From NCBI RefSeq assembly GCF_030816715.1, contig NZ_JAUSYH010000001.1:3348001-3412000 (forward strand): 64,000 bases of DNA, given 5' to 3'. Source of the DNA: Streptomyces achromogenes. GTDB lineage: Bacteria; Actinomycetota; Actinomycetes; Streptomycetales; Streptomycetaceae. The notes below the pieces were generated by a model. That model was not told where the DNA came from and did not search any database. It saw only the letters and a list, made by a program, of their open reading frames with translations. A program made the translations under genes and the position numbers. Below, piece after piece: positions 1 through 8,543 of the stretch (position 1 is the first letter of the stretch; every line of letters begins with the position of its first letter).

Positions 1-979
1 GGACCGGGCGGTCGACGCCGGCGGTGCGCACCTTGCGGCCCTCGTCCTCCGCGAGCGCCGACCAGAACGCCATCCGTTCCCGGACCACCTCCGCCGCGTC
101 GCAGCCCGCGCCGGGACCGGCGGCCGCCGTCTGCGGCTTGGCCTCCCGCGCGGTGCGGATGATGGTGTCCACCTCGCGTTCCAGCTGGGCGACCGCCGTG
201 CGGGTCTGCTCGGCGGCCGGGGAGTCACCGAGGGAGGCCGCGTTGAGCCGGAGCACGGTCAGCGGGGTCCGCAGGCGGTGGGACAGGTCCGCCGCCAACT
301 CCCTCTCATTGGCCAGTAGTTGGACGACCTGGTCGGCCATCGAGTTGAACGCCACTGCGGCGAGGCGCAGTTCGCTCGGCCCCTCCTCCGGCACCCTCGC
401 CCCGAGCTTGCCCTCCCCCAGCTCGTGCGCCCCCTCGACCAGCCGCCTGGCCGGCTGCACCATCCGCACGCCCAGCCGGTCGGCGACCGCGACCGACCCG
501 ACGACCAGCGCGGCCCCGACCGCGGCCAGCACCGCCCAGGCCGTGGCGACGCCGTTGCTCACCTCGGACTCGGGGACGTACACCTCGATCACCGCGGTCC
601 CCAGGCTCAGCGCGACCGGCTGGAGCAGCACGGAACCGCCGGGGACCTCCGCCATGGACGCCCGGCCCAGCTTCCGCACGGCCGCGACGGCGGCGGCGTC
701 CGCGCGCTGCCGGCCGAGGTCGACGGCGGCCCGCCCCTCGCTCGCCGGCAGGTGCACCGCCATCCCGTCGTCGGAGCCCGCCGCGGCCACCACCCGCTCC
801 AGCTGGTCGCGGTCGGTGGTGATGGACAGCGCCGGGACGACGACCGCGGCCACCCGCTCCGCGTTGGAGAACGCCCGGTCCCGGGCCATCTCCTTGATGA
901 CGAGCCCCAGCGGGACCGCGAAGGCGATCACGACCATCGTGGTGACCGCCAGACACACCTTGACCAGTGCCCATCTCAT
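1..979 (-). CDS. Sensor histidine kinase, C-terminus cut by window edge
   Basis: Membrane sensor kinase that would phosphorylate the regulator encoded just upstream (976-1695). About 326 residues are visible. There is an N-terminal membrane segment (about 6-28), an extracytoplasmic sensor region, a second membrane segment (about 145-167), a HAMP-like linker, then the H-box ADLSHRLRTPL with the phospho-acceptor His near residue 234. The N/G1/F/G2 ATP-binding boxes lie outside the window, so activity cannot be judged. The ATG overlaps the regulator stop codon as ATGA, which implies translational coupling. The sensed signal is unknown. Confidence 0.9.
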   Translation of the reverse strand, partial: MRWALVKVCLAVTTMVVIAFAVPLGLVIKEMARDRAFSNAERVAAVVVPALSITTDRDQLERVVAAAGSDDGMAVHLPASEGRAAVDLGRQRADAAAVAAVRKLGRASMAEVPGGSVLLQPVALSLGTAVIEVYVPESEVSNGVATAWAVLAAVGAALVVGSVAVADRLGVRMVQPARRLVEGAHELGEGKLGARVPEEGPSELRLAAVAFNSMADQVVQLLANERELAADLSHRLRTPLTVLRLNAASLGDSPAAEQTRTAVAQLEREVDTIIRTAREAKPQTAAAGPGAGCDAAEVVRERMAFWSALAEDEGRKVRTAGVDRPV

Positions 980-1695
980 CGCGGCGGCTCCGCTCCCCCC
1001 AGGCCGCAGGCCGGCGGCTCCAGCTTCACGCCGACGCCCCGCAGCGTGCGCAGATAGCGCGGCCGCGCCGCCGTCTCGCCCAACTTGCGCCGCAGCCAGG
1101 ACAGATGGACGTCGATGGTCTGGTCGTCGCCGTAGGACTGCTGCCACACCTCGGCCAGCAGTTCCCGGCGCGCGACCACGACCCCTGGCCGGCTCGCCAG
1201 GAACGCCAGCAGGTCGAACTCGCGGCGGGTCAGGTCGAGCCGTACGCCGTCCAGCTCGGCCTGACGGCGCAGCGGGTCCACGGTCAGCCCGCCGACCCGC
1301 AGGACGGTGGACGGCGCCGCCTCCCCGGCGCCGGCGCGGGAGCGCCGCAGCACGGCCGCCATCCGGGCCGACAGGTGTTCCACCGAGAACGGCTTGGTCA
1401 GATAGTCGTCCGCGCCCGCGTTGAGGAGCCGGACGATCTCCGACTCGTCGTCGCGCGCGGTGGCGATGATGACCGGCACGTCCGTGATGCCGCGCAGCAT
1501 CTTCAGGGCCTCGGACCCGTCCAGATCGGGCAGCCCGAGGTCGAGGACGACCACGTCGAAGGAGAAGTGGGCGACCTCGCGCAACGCCTCCAGCGCCGTG
1601 CCGACACTGCGCACCGTGTGCGCGGCGTCGGTCAGGTGCCGGATGAGCGCCGAGCGTACGAACTGGTCGTCCTCGACCACGAGCACACTTGCCAT
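976..1695 (-). CDS. OmpR/PhoB-family response regulator
   Basis: DNA-binding response regulator of 239 residues. The receiver domain starts MASVLVVEDDQ, with the acidic pocket (ED) near residues 8-9 and the phospho-acceptor Asp in VVLDLGLPD (Asp52). The C-terminal half is a winged helix typical of OmpR/PhoB proteins (LTRREFDLLAFLASRPG through DVHLSWLRRKLGE). A TTG three codons upstream could extend the frame; the ATG was chosen because the receiver strand starts directly after it. It is first in a two-gene operon with the kinase and partner to it. Targets are unknown. Confidence 0.93.
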   Translation of the reverse strand: MASVLVVEDDQFVRSALIRHLTDAAHTVRSVGTALEALREVAHFSFDVVVLDLGLPDLDGSEALKMLRGITDVPVIIATARDDESEIVRLLNAGADDYLTKPFSVEHLSARMAAVLRRSRAGAGEAAPSTVLRVGGLTVDPLRRQAELDGVRLDLTRREFDLLAFLASRPGVVVARRELLAEVWQQSYGDDQTIDVHLSWLRRKLGETAARPRYLRTLRGVGVKLEPPACGLGGAEPPR

Positions 1696-1842
1696 GCGCC
1701 GCAACCTACGCCATGCGGGCGGACGTCATTCGGGCCTGTGGACAACTCGGCGTCGGTGGAGAACCGGTGGGTCCGCCGGGCTCCGCGGGCGGGACGGACG
1801 GGGACACCCGGGCAGGGACACGGGTGGGGCGCGTGGGGCAGG

Positions 1843-2391
1843 ATGGCGGCGATGCGCAGAGGACTCGTACACGTACTGGCCTGGTCGCTCGCCACGGGCG
1901 CGGCGGTCACGCTGTCGTGGTGGGGCGTGCACACGGTGATGACGGGCACGGCCTACGACCCGCCGCGCGCCCTGCCGCTGGTCGCCGACGCGGCCGCGCG
2001 GGAGCCTAAGCCGCCGGCCGCGTCCGCGAGCGGTCCCGGACCGTCGGCCGCACCGTCGGCCGGTCCGTCCCGCAGGCCCGGCCGCACGCCCGTCGCGCCC
2101 ACCCCGTCGAGTACGGCGACGGCCGGCAGCCCCTCACCGAGCGTCCCCGGCGCCTCCGGTACGACGGGGAACAGCGTCAGGAGCTACGACACCGACGGCG
2201 GCCGGGTCGTCTTCGACCTCGGGAAGACCTCGGCGACGCTGGTCTCGGCCACGCCGGGCGCGGCCTGGTCGATGCAGGTGTGGAAGACCGAGTCGTGGAT
2301 CCGGGTGGAGTTCAGCTCGGGCGCGGACCGGGTGTCGGTGTTCTGCACCTGGCACGACGGGCCGCCCCGGGTGGAGGTGGGAACGTACTGA
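1843..2391 (+). CDS. Secreted or membrane-anchored hypothetical protein
   Basis: Protein of 182 residues, not assigned to a named family. An N-terminal hydrophobic stretch (LVHVLAWSLATGAAVTLSWWG) acts as a signal or anchor. It is followed by a Pro/Ser/Ala/Thr-rich linker (about 45-105) and a small C-terminal domain rich in beta-prone residues (VVFDLGKTSATLVSATPG to EVGTY) with one Cys. This layout suggests an exported domain on a cell-wall-spanning stalk. Two ATGs (1843 and 1852) are possible starts. The gene is divergent from the two-component pair and could be its target, which is inference. Confidence 0.7.
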   Translation: MAAMRRGLVHVLAWSLATGAAVTLSWWGVHTVMTGTAYDPPRALPLVADAAAREPKPPAASASGPGPSAAPSAGPSRRPGRTPVAPTPSSTATAGSPSPSVPGASGTTGNSVRSYDTDGGRVVFDLGKTSATLVSATPGAAWSMQVWKTESWIRVEFSSGADRVSVFCTWHDGPPRVEVGTY

Positions 2392-2476
2392 CGCCGGAAC
2401 GAAACCCGGACGGAAGCCCGCACCGAACCCCGCACCGAACCCCGGAACGAACGCCCGCTGCGCGGGGCCGGGCGCG

Positions 2477-3343
2477 TCAGCGGAACACCGAGGGCGGCGG
2501 CGCGGGCGAGGCCACCGCCGACGCGTCCGCCACCGCCGCCGCGCCGCCGGTGAAGTCGGTCAGCGCCCGGCCGTGTTCGACCCGGCCGGGGTGCGGATCG
2601 GAGGCGGCCCGGCGGGTCAGTTCGGCGATCGGCAGCGGCAGGTCGGAGGCGACGAGCACGGCGTTGCCGAACCGCTTGCGCCGCAGCACGGTCGGGTCGG
2701 CGACCAGCGCGAGTTCGGGGAAGCGGGCGGCGGCGGTGGCGATCTGGCCGCGCAGATGCGCGAGCGGCGGGCCGTCGGCGAGGTTGGCGGCGTAGACCCC
2801 GCCGGGCCTCAGCGCCCGGCGGACCTCGTCGAGGAACTCGGTCGAGGTGAGGTGGGCGGGGGTCCTGGCGCCGCTGAACACATCGGCCACGACGAGATCG
2901 GCCCATCCGTCCGGCACCTTGGCGAGGCCTTCGCGCGCGTCGAGGGACCTGACCCTGATCCGCGCCCCCGGGTCCAACGGCAGTTCCCGGCGCACCAGCC
3001 GGACGAGGGCGGCGTCACGTTCGACGACCTGCTGGGTGGAGCGGGGGCGGGTGGCGGCCACGTACCGGGCGAGGGTGAACGCGCCGCCGCCGAGGTGCAC
3101 GGCGTGCAGGGGCTTGCCGGCCGGGGCGGCGAGGTCGATGACATGGCCGAGGCGCCGCTGGTACTCGAAGGAGAGGTACCCGGGGTCGTCGAGGTCGACG
3201 TGCGACTGGGGGGCGCCGTCGATGAGCAGCGTCCAGGCCCGTGCCCGGTCCCGGTCGGGGACGAGCTGGGCGAGTCCGCCGTCGACGGGCTCGACGACGG
3301 CGTCGGCGTCCCGCTCGCGCCGGGTGTTCCTGGACTTTCCCAT
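2477..3343 (-). CDS. Spermidine-synthase-like SAM-fold protein
   Basis: A 288-residue class I methyltransferase-fold protein of the spermidine synthase (PABS) superfamily. Visible are YLSFEYQRRLGHVIDLAAP, the nucleotide-binding loop AVHLGGGAFTLARY, the acidic strand end VVERDAALVRLVR, and DLVVADVFSGARTPAHL followed by RALRPGGVYAANLAD. True spermidine synthases have a catalytic Asp in a D-rich GGGD context; here the loop is GGGA, so aminopropyl transfer is doubtful and it may be a fused-type or divergent member. The ATG at 3343 was chosen because sequence upstream in frame is low-complexity. The C-terminus is an Ala/Pro-rich tail. Confidence 0.8.
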   Translation of the reverse strand: MGKSRNTRRERDADAVVEPVDGGLAQLVPDRDRARAWTLLIDGAPQSHVDLDDPGYLSFEYQRRLGHVIDLAAPAGKPLHAVHLGGGAFTLARYVAATRPRSTQQVVERDAALVRLVRRELPLDPGARIRVRSLDAREGLAKVPDGWADLVVADVFSGARTPAHLTSTEFLDEVRRALRPGGVYAANLADGPPLAHLRGQIATAAARFPELALVADPTVLRRKRFGNAVLVASDLPLPIAELTRRAASDPHPGRVEHGRALTDFTGGAAAVADASAVASPAPPPSVFR

Positions 3344-3441
3344 GACAGCATTTTCGCAGGCCCCGACGGCTCGCCGCGCCCCCGGCCCCCGGTGGCCCGC
3401 CCGCGGCCCCGACCCCGGGCCCCGCCCAGCTCGACCACGCC

Positions 3442-3831
3442 CTAACGGCAGCTGTCCGCCGCCTCGATCAGCCGGGCCGCCTCGCCCAACGCCCGCCGCA
3501 GCACCGCCGGATCCGTCGCGAGGTCCGCCTCGCAGGGGGGCACCAGCCAGTCCGGGCCCTGCCCGGGCGGCTCGGGGGCGGGTCTCAGCCGTCGGCCGTC
3601 GGTCCTGGTGCAGACGCTGCCCGGCACGTCCCACGCCGCCGCGGTGCCGGGCGGCACCACGAAGACGAGCGTGTCGCCGCCGTCGTCGTGCAGTACGGGA
3701 CCCACCCCGTCCCCGGCCGGCCCGCGCCGCAGGATGTCCACCGCCTCCAACCCCTGCCGGGTCCCCACCGTCACCAGGTCGCATGCCGCCACCGACGGCA
3801 TCCGACGATCGTTGCTCTGGCTGGTCTCCAT
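3442..3831 (-). CDS. Small conserved actinobacterial protein, primase-polymerase-like
   Basis: Protein of 129 residues. The pattern VGPVLHDDGGDTLVFVVPPG, then WDVPGSVCTRTDGRRLR, WLVPP and TDPAVLRRALGEAARLIEAAD resembles short Streptomyces proteins related to the N-terminal Prim-Pol (bifunctional primase/polymerase) fold. No catalytic metal site can be confirmed, so a regulatory or vestigial role is as likely as catalysis. ATG 3831 is chosen because GGAGG lies about six bases upstream; a GTG at 3843 and an ATG at 3801 are alternatives. The gene is divergent from the XRE/TPR gene. Confidence 0.65.
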   Translation of the reverse strand: METSQSNDRRMPSVAACDLVTVGTRQGLEAVDILRRGPAGDGVGPVLHDDGGDTLVFVVPPGTAAAWDVPGSVCTRTDGRRLRPAPEPPGQGPDWLVPPCEADLATDPAVLRRALGEAARLIEAADSCR

Positions 3832-3940
3832 TCCGGCCTCCACCGCGCAGCCCGCCTGTAGTCCACAAGGCTCAACGCGTCACGGCGTCAAGGGCTACGG
3901 CGGAAGTCCGCCGCAAAGGATGGCAGTTCATGGCAGATCG

Positions 3941-3955
3941 CGGATGAGATATCCG
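3941..3955. promoter_or_regulatory. Inverted repeat in divergent promoter region
   Basis: CGGAT-GAGAT-ATCCG, a 5-bp-arm inverted repeat in an unusually AT-rich patch between the small Prim-Pol-like gene and the XRE/TPR gene. It is a plausible operator or part of the promoter. The rest of 3832-4087 shows no other clear signal apart from AGAGGA just before the start at 4088. Confidence 0.35.
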
Positions 3956-4087
3956 TTTTGTAGCCAAACACCGCATGGCGGCCCGGCCACAGCAGGTACG
4001 TTCTTGCCCGCCGGGAACAAGGGTGCCCCTCGGACAACTCACCCCTGGTCCGGCATGGTTCGACGGTTCGCACGAGAGGACCCGGCC

Positions 4088-5548
4088 ATGGCGTCGTCAA
4101 CGGTGACCCCAGCTCGGCCCGACCGGCCGGCGCGGCCCAACTCCGTCTTCCGGCAGCTGCGCGGACAGCGCTCACCGGCCGAGTTCGCCGCGCTCGTACG
4201 GCGGGCCGCGCGCGAGATCGGCGAGCGGGTCAGCTGCGACGCGCGTTACATCGGCCGGGTGGAGGCAGGCGAGATCCGCTGTCCCAACTACGCCTACGAG
4301 CGGGTGTTCCTGCACATGTTCCCCGGCCGCACACTCGCCGATCTGGGGTTCGCACCCCGCTCGTCCGTACGCGGCCGAGGGGCGCGCGGCACCGAGGAAG
4401 CCCCCGGTGCGCACCCCGCGGGACCGGCGCGCGCCACCGGTGACGAGCGGCACACCGATGAGACGCGCCGAGCGCACGAACCGTATGACAGGCAGGACCC
4501 GTACGACATGCACCACGACCACGAGGAGAGCGACGTGCTGCGTCGCGCATTCATGACCGGCGGAGGCGCCACCATGGCCGCCGCCACCCTGGGCCCCTTC
4601 GTCCTCGCCCACGGCGCTTCGGCGGCGGCCCGCCGGGGACGTCGCGCGGGATCGAGCGAGGCGGGCGCACTCGAAGACGCGGTCCGCAGAATCCGGCTGC
4701 TGGACGACCGGCACGGGGCCGACGGCCTCTACCGGCGCGCGGCCGCTCCGCTGCGCGCCGCCTTCGCGCTGCTGGACGCCGGGACCACCCGTCAGACGAC
4801 CGCCGACCGGCTCCACTCGGGCGCCGGGGAGCTCGCCATCTCGGTGGGCTGGCTGGCGCACGACTCGGGCCGGTTCGACGACGCGCGCTCGCACTACGCC
4901 GAGGCCTTGGCGACCGCCCGGGTGACCGGGGACGACGCGCTGGAGGCGCACGCCTTCTGCAACACGGCGTTCCTCGCGCGGGACGCGGGCCGCCCCCGCG
5001 AGGCCGTCCGCGCCGCCCAGGCCGCCCAGCGCGTCGCCCGCCCGCTGGGCTCGCCCCGGCTGATGTCGCTGCTGGCGCTGCGTGAGGCGGGCGGCTGGGC
5101 GGGGCTCGCCGACCGGACCGGCTGCGAGCAGGCGCTCGTACGCGCACAGGCCCTCTACGAACGCGGCCGCTGCGACCACGACCCCGAGTGGATGAGCTTC
5201 TACGGCGAGGCCGAGCTGGAGGGGCTCACGGCGCAGTGCTGGTCAGCGCTGGGCGACTGGCCGCGCGCTGCCCGGCACGCGAAACGGGCCGCGGACCTCC
5301 AGGACCCGCACTTCACCCGGAACATCGCCCTGTACACGGCCGAGCTGGCGGACGACCTCGCGCGCGGGGGACGTCCCGACGAGGCCGCGGTGGCCGGACT
5401 GCGGGTCCTGGATCTGCTGGACCAGGTCCAGTCGTCTCGGATCCAGACCATGCTGGCGGGGACGGCGCGGGTGCTGCTGCCGCACCGGAGGGCGGGCGGT
5501 GTGTCCGCGTTCCTGGAGCGGCACGCCTCGACGCCGCGGACGGTGTGA
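4088..5548 (+). CDS. XRE-like/TPR regulatory protein with internal hydrophobic segment
   Basis: Protein of 486 residues of a family common in Streptomyces. The N-terminal helix-turn-helix-like region (about 15-85) contains SPAEFAALVRRAAREIGE and CDARYIGRVEAGEIRCPNY. A charged, His-rich linker follows, then LRRAFMTGGGATMAAATLGPFVLAHGASAA, resembling a Tat or lipidation-like hydrophobic segment about 150 residues in. After that comes an alpha-helical TPR-like region (YAEALATARVTGDDALEAHAFCNTAFLARDAG). Relatives such as the NsdA-type proteins influence development and antibiotic production, but specific orthology is not claimed. Start ATG 4088 has AGAGGA seven bases upstream; an in-frame ATG at 4055 is possible. 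The gene is convergent with the phosphatase gene. Confidence 0.8.
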   Translation: MASSTVTPARPDRPARPNSVFRQLRGQRSPAEFAALVRRAAREIGERVSCDARYIGRVEAGEIRCPNYAYERVFLHMFPGRTLADLGFAPRSSVRGRGARGTEEAPGAHPAGPARATGDERHTDETRRAHEPYDRQDPYDMHHDHEESDVLRRAFMTGGGATMAAATLGPFVLAHGASAAARRGRRAGSSEAGALEDAVRRIRLLDDRHGADGLYRRAAAPLRAAFALLDAGTTRQTTADRLHSGAGELAISVGWLAHDSGRFDDARSHYAEALATARVTGDDALEAHAFCNTAFLARDAGRPREAVRAAQAAQRVARPLGSPRLMSLLALREAGGWAGLADRTGCEQALVRAQALYERGRCDHDPEWMSFYGEAELEGLTAQCWSALGDWPRAARHAKRAADLQDPHFTRNIALYTAELADDLARGGRPDEAAVAGLRVLDLLDQVQSSRIQTMLAGTARVLLPHRRAGGVSAFLERHASTPRTV

Positions 5549-5646
5549 GCGGCGGCCCCCCGGCCCCGTCCCGGCCGGGTGCCCCTGCTCTGACCTGCCC
5601 CGGCCCACCCCAGAGCCCGTTCCTGCGCCCGTACCTTCGACCGGGG

Positions 5647-6240
5647 TCAGACGAGGTGACCGAGGTCGTTCCAGCTCTCGATCGCCGGCTCGCCGTAGGC
5701 CCAGCCCAGGACCGACACCGACGTGGGGTTCAGGCGGATCCGCGCGGCGAAGTCCAGCGGCAGACCCAGCCAGCGTGCCCCTATGGACCGGAGGATGTGC
5801 CCGTGGGCGAAGACCAGCACGTCCCGGTCGGCCGAGCGGGCCCAGGCGACGACCTCGTCCGCGCGGGCCGTCACCTCGGCCAGGGTCTCCCCCTCGGGAA
5901 CACCGTCGCGCCAGATGAGCCACCCGGGCCGGACGGCGTGGATCTCCGCGGGGGTCATCCCCTCGTACGCGCCGTAGTGCCACTCCAGCAGGGTGTCCCA
6001 GACCTCGGCCCGCTCGCCGAAGCCGGCGAGCGCGCACGTCTCCCGCGCGCGGACCAGCGGGCTGGTGCGTATCTCGGCGTCGGCGAGGCCGTCGAAGGGC
6101 GGCCGGTGCAGCCGCTCCCCCAGCAGCTTGGCGCCCCGGCGGCCCTCCTCCAGGAGGGGCACGTCGGTCCTGCCGGTGTGCTTGCCGGACAGCGACCACT
6201 CCGTCTGCCCGTGCCGGGCCAGCAGAATGCGCGGTGCCAT
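5647..6240 (-). CDS. Histidine phosphatase (phosphoglycerate mutase-like)
   Basis: Cytosolic 197-residue histidine phosphatase. The catalytic loop is [11 protein letters not shown] near the N-terminus, where the His forms the phospho-enzyme. Later features are [10 protein letters not shown] (phosphate-binding Arg), the Glu of [12 protein letters not shown] and the second catalytic His in [14 protein letters not shown]. The length fits the small acid/sugar phosphatase branch rather than true glycolytic mutases, which are about 250 residues. The ATG at 6240 has AAAGG about ten bases upstream. Substrate cannot be predicted from sequence. Confidence 0.9.
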   Translation of the reverse strand: MAPRILLARHGQTEWSLSGKHTGRTDVPLLEEGRRGAKLLGERLHRPPFDGLADAEIRTSPLVRARETCALAGFGERAEVWDTLLEWHYGAYEGMTPAEIHAVRPGWLIWRDGVPEGETLAEVTARADEVVAWARSADRDVLVFAHGHILRSIGARWLGLPLDFAARIRLNPTSVSVLGWAYGEPAIESWNDLGHLV

Positions 6241-6475
6241 GGGGGACCTTTCCGGGAGAACCCTGGGAGGGACCAGGGGAGAATTCGGGGGCGGATCCCC
6301 TCCATCATCGCTCACCCTGAACAGGGGCAACCCGGCGGGCGATCTCAGCGTCTTTGAGATCCGGGGCCCCTCGCGAGGGGCGCGTCCGCCCGCCGTAAAG
6401 TGGCACGTCCCGCGCCACCGGCGCCGCAGTGACCGGACCAGCACCAGACAGCGACCAGAAGGGGGAGGCGATCGG

Positions 6476-7444
6476 ATGCCGCAGACCGAGACACCAGGCA
6501 CCGAGGCGGCCCCGCGGACAGCACGGCTGCGCTGGTGGACCGAGCTGCCCCTGCTGGTGCTGGTGTACCTCTGCTACTCGGCGGGCCGGCTGCTCGCGCG
6601 CGGTGACGTCTCCACCGCCGTCGACCACGGTCTGGCGATCCTGCGCGTCGAGAAGGTGTTCTACCTCAACGCCGAGCACCCGCTGAACCGGCTGTTCACG
6701 GCCCACGCCTGGATCGGCGTGCCGGCCGACTTCTGGTACGCGTCGCTGCACTACCTGGTCACCCCGGCGATCCTGGTGTGGCTGTTCCGGTCGCAGACGG
6801 TGCACTACCGGGCGGCCCGCACCTGGCTGATGGCGTCCACCTTCATCGGCCTCATCGGCTTCACCCTGATGCCCACCTGCCCGCCGCGGCTGCTGTCGGC
6901 GGGGCACGGCTTCGTGGACACGATGGCCCAGTACAGCTCGTACGGCTGGTGGGGCGGCGAGGCGAGCGCGCCGCGCGGCATGGGCGGCATGACCAACCAG
7001 TACGCGGCCATGCCGAGCCTGCACGTGGGCTGGGCCCTGTGGTGCGGTGTGATGCTGTGGCGCCACGGCGGCACCCGCCTGGCGAAGACGGCGGGCGTCG
7101 TCTACCCGCTGGTGACCACGCTCGTGGTGATGGGCACCGCCAACCACTACTTCCTCGACGCGGCCGCCGGCGCGGCCGTGATGGGCGTCGGACTGCTGCT
7201 GGCACCGTGGGCGATGCGCGCCGCGGACCGGGCCCGGGTGTGGTTCGCCTCCCGCGTCCCGGCGCTCGCCCCGGCTCTCCCGGCGGACTCTCCCGCCCCT
7301 TCGGCCCCGGTTGTCAGTGGCGGATGCCAGACTTCCCCGGGTGAGCGAATTCCACGGCAGCGCGAGTCACGGCTCCGCCCCGGAGTCGAACCGGACGTCT
7401 CTCCCTCGGACGCGGGGGACGGCGCTCCGGCAGCGGCTCGCTGA
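6476..7444 (+). CDS. PAP2-family membrane phosphatase
   Basis: Integral membrane protein of 322 residues in the PAP2/inositol-phosphorylceramide-synthase-like group. Hydrophobic helices begin at [16 protein letters not shown] and include [14 protein letters not shown]. The catalytic signatures are [12 protein letters not shown] (motif with the first His) and [17 protein letters not shown] (second His and Asp). The likely role is dephosphorylation or phospho-transfer on a lipid. GGGGGAGG precedes ATG 6476. The last 40 or so residues form a polar tail that overlaps the start of the following nuclease gene, so the true stop context is unusual. Confidence 0.87.
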   Translation: MPQTETPGTEAAPRTARLRWWTELPLLVLVYLCYSAGRLLARGDVSTAVDHGLAILRVEKVFYLNAEHPLNRLFTAHAWIGVPADFWYASLHYLVTPAILVWLFRSQTVHYRAARTWLMASTFIGLIGFTLMPTCPPRLLSAGHGFVDTMAQYSSYGWWGGEASAPRGMGGMTNQYAAMPSLHVGWALWCGVMLWRHGGTRLAKTAGVVYPLVTTLVVMGTANHYFLDAAAGAAVMGVGLLLAPWAMRAADRARVWFASRVPALAPALPADSPAPSAPVVSGGCQTSPGERIPRQRESRLRPGVEPDVSPSDAGDGAPAAAR

Positions 7445-8543
7445 GCTGCGCGGCCCCGACACACCGGCCAAGGCGCTGGACGCCCGCGCCCTCGCCGCGC
7501 TCGCCGCGAACCCGGGCTGCAAGCGGCGCGCCATCCTCGACGGCGCCGGCGTGAACAAGGCGGCCCTGGCGGGCGCGCTGGGCTCGCCGTCCGCCTTCGG
7601 CCAGTCCCAGTTCGCCCTCACCCGCGGCAACGCCTTCGAAGCGAAGGTGAAGGCGGACGGCGGCGCGGAACTGCTGCGGCTGGTGCACGAACGGCTCGAC
7701 CCGGCCGCGCCGCCGCCCGCCGGCGCGGCCGTTCCCGACCTGTCCGCGATCGGCCCAGAGGGCCGCACCGCACGCACGGCGCTGGCGCTGCGCGAGGCAG
7801 CCGCGGCCGCGGCGGAAGCCGCCGACGCGGGCGGTGCCGGCGGCTGGACGCTCCTCGACCACCCGATGATCGCCCTCGACGTGGCGGGCTCCCCCGCCTT
7901 CCTCGAGCCGGACGCGGTGGTGGTCCACCCGGACGGCAGCTGGACGGTCGTGGAGATCAAGTCCTTCCCGATGCTGGACGGCGCGGCGGACCCCGCGAAG
8001 GTCGGCGCCGCCGCCCGGCAGGCCGCCGTGTACGTGCTGGCACTCGAGGAGGTCGCCGCCCGTCTGGAGCCCTCCCCGCGCGTACGCCACCGGGTGCTCC
8101 TGGTCTGCCCCAAGGACTTCTCCAACCTGCCCACCGCGTCCGCCGTGGACGTGCGCAAGCAGCGTGCCGTCACCCGCCGCCAGCTCGCCCGCCTCACCCG
8201 CATCCAGGAGATCGCCGACGCCCTGCCCGACGGCGTCTGCTTCTCCCCCGAGCTGCCCGCCGAGCAGCTCACCCAGGCCGTCGAGGCGGTCCCCGCGGCG
8301 TACGCTCCCGAGTGCCTGGCCGCCTGCGAGCTGGCGTTCCACTGCCGTGAGCGCTCCCGCGCGGCCGACGCGGTCACCTCGCTGGGCCGGTCGGTGCGGG
8401 CCGAGCTCGGCGGGCTGAGCACCGTCGAGGACGTCCTGGCGGCGACCCGCGGCGAGGCCGGCGATCCGCGGGACCCGGCCGTCGCCGCCCTGCGCCGGGC
8501 CGCGGAGCTGCGCCGGGAGGCCCTGGGGTCGATGTGTCCCTGA
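7341..8543 (+). CDS. Four-cysteine Fe-S RecB-family (Cas4/Dna2/AddB-like) nuclease
   Basis: Predicted PD-(D/E)XK exonuclease of 400 residues. Motifs in order (numbering from GTG 7341) are an isolated Cys60 in NPGCKRRAIL, LTRGNAFEAKV (equivalent of the RecB-family motif I), catalytic Asp191 in FLEPDAVVV, Glu205-x-Lys207 in VVEIKSFP, the QxxxY motif ARQAAVYVLAL (Gln227), then Cys325-x3-Cys329-x5-Cys335 in PECLAACELAFHC. One N-terminal plus three C-terminal cysteines is the 4Fe-4S arrangement of Cas4, AddB and Dna2 nucleases. It overlaps the next gene by 10 bp. The start is uncertain (TTG 7311, GTG 7317 or GTG 7341), and all overlap the PAP2 gene. Confidence 0.85.
   Translation: MSEFHGSASHGSAPESNRTSLPRTRGTALRQRLAELRGPDTPAKALDARALAALAANPGCKRRAILDGAGVNKAALAGALGSPSAFGQSQFALTRGNAFEAKVKADGGAELLRLVHERLDPAAPPPAGAAVPDLSAIGPEGRTARTALALREAAAAAAEAADAGGAGGWTLLDHPMIALDVAGSPAFLEPDAVVVHPDGSWTVVEIKSFPMLDGAADPAKVGAAARQAAVYVLALEEVAARLEPSPRVRHRVLLVCPKDFSNLPTASAVDVRKQRAVTRRQLARLTRIQEIADALPDGVCFSPELPAEQLTQAVEAVPAAYAPECLAACELAFHCRERSRAADAVTSLGRSVRAELGGLSTVEDVLAATRGEAGDPRDPAVAALRRAAELRREALGSMCP

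Noticed and set aside
2392..2476. Degenerate ACCGAACCCC repeats after the secreted protein gene
   Set aside because: Too short and irregular to call a repeat element with confidence.
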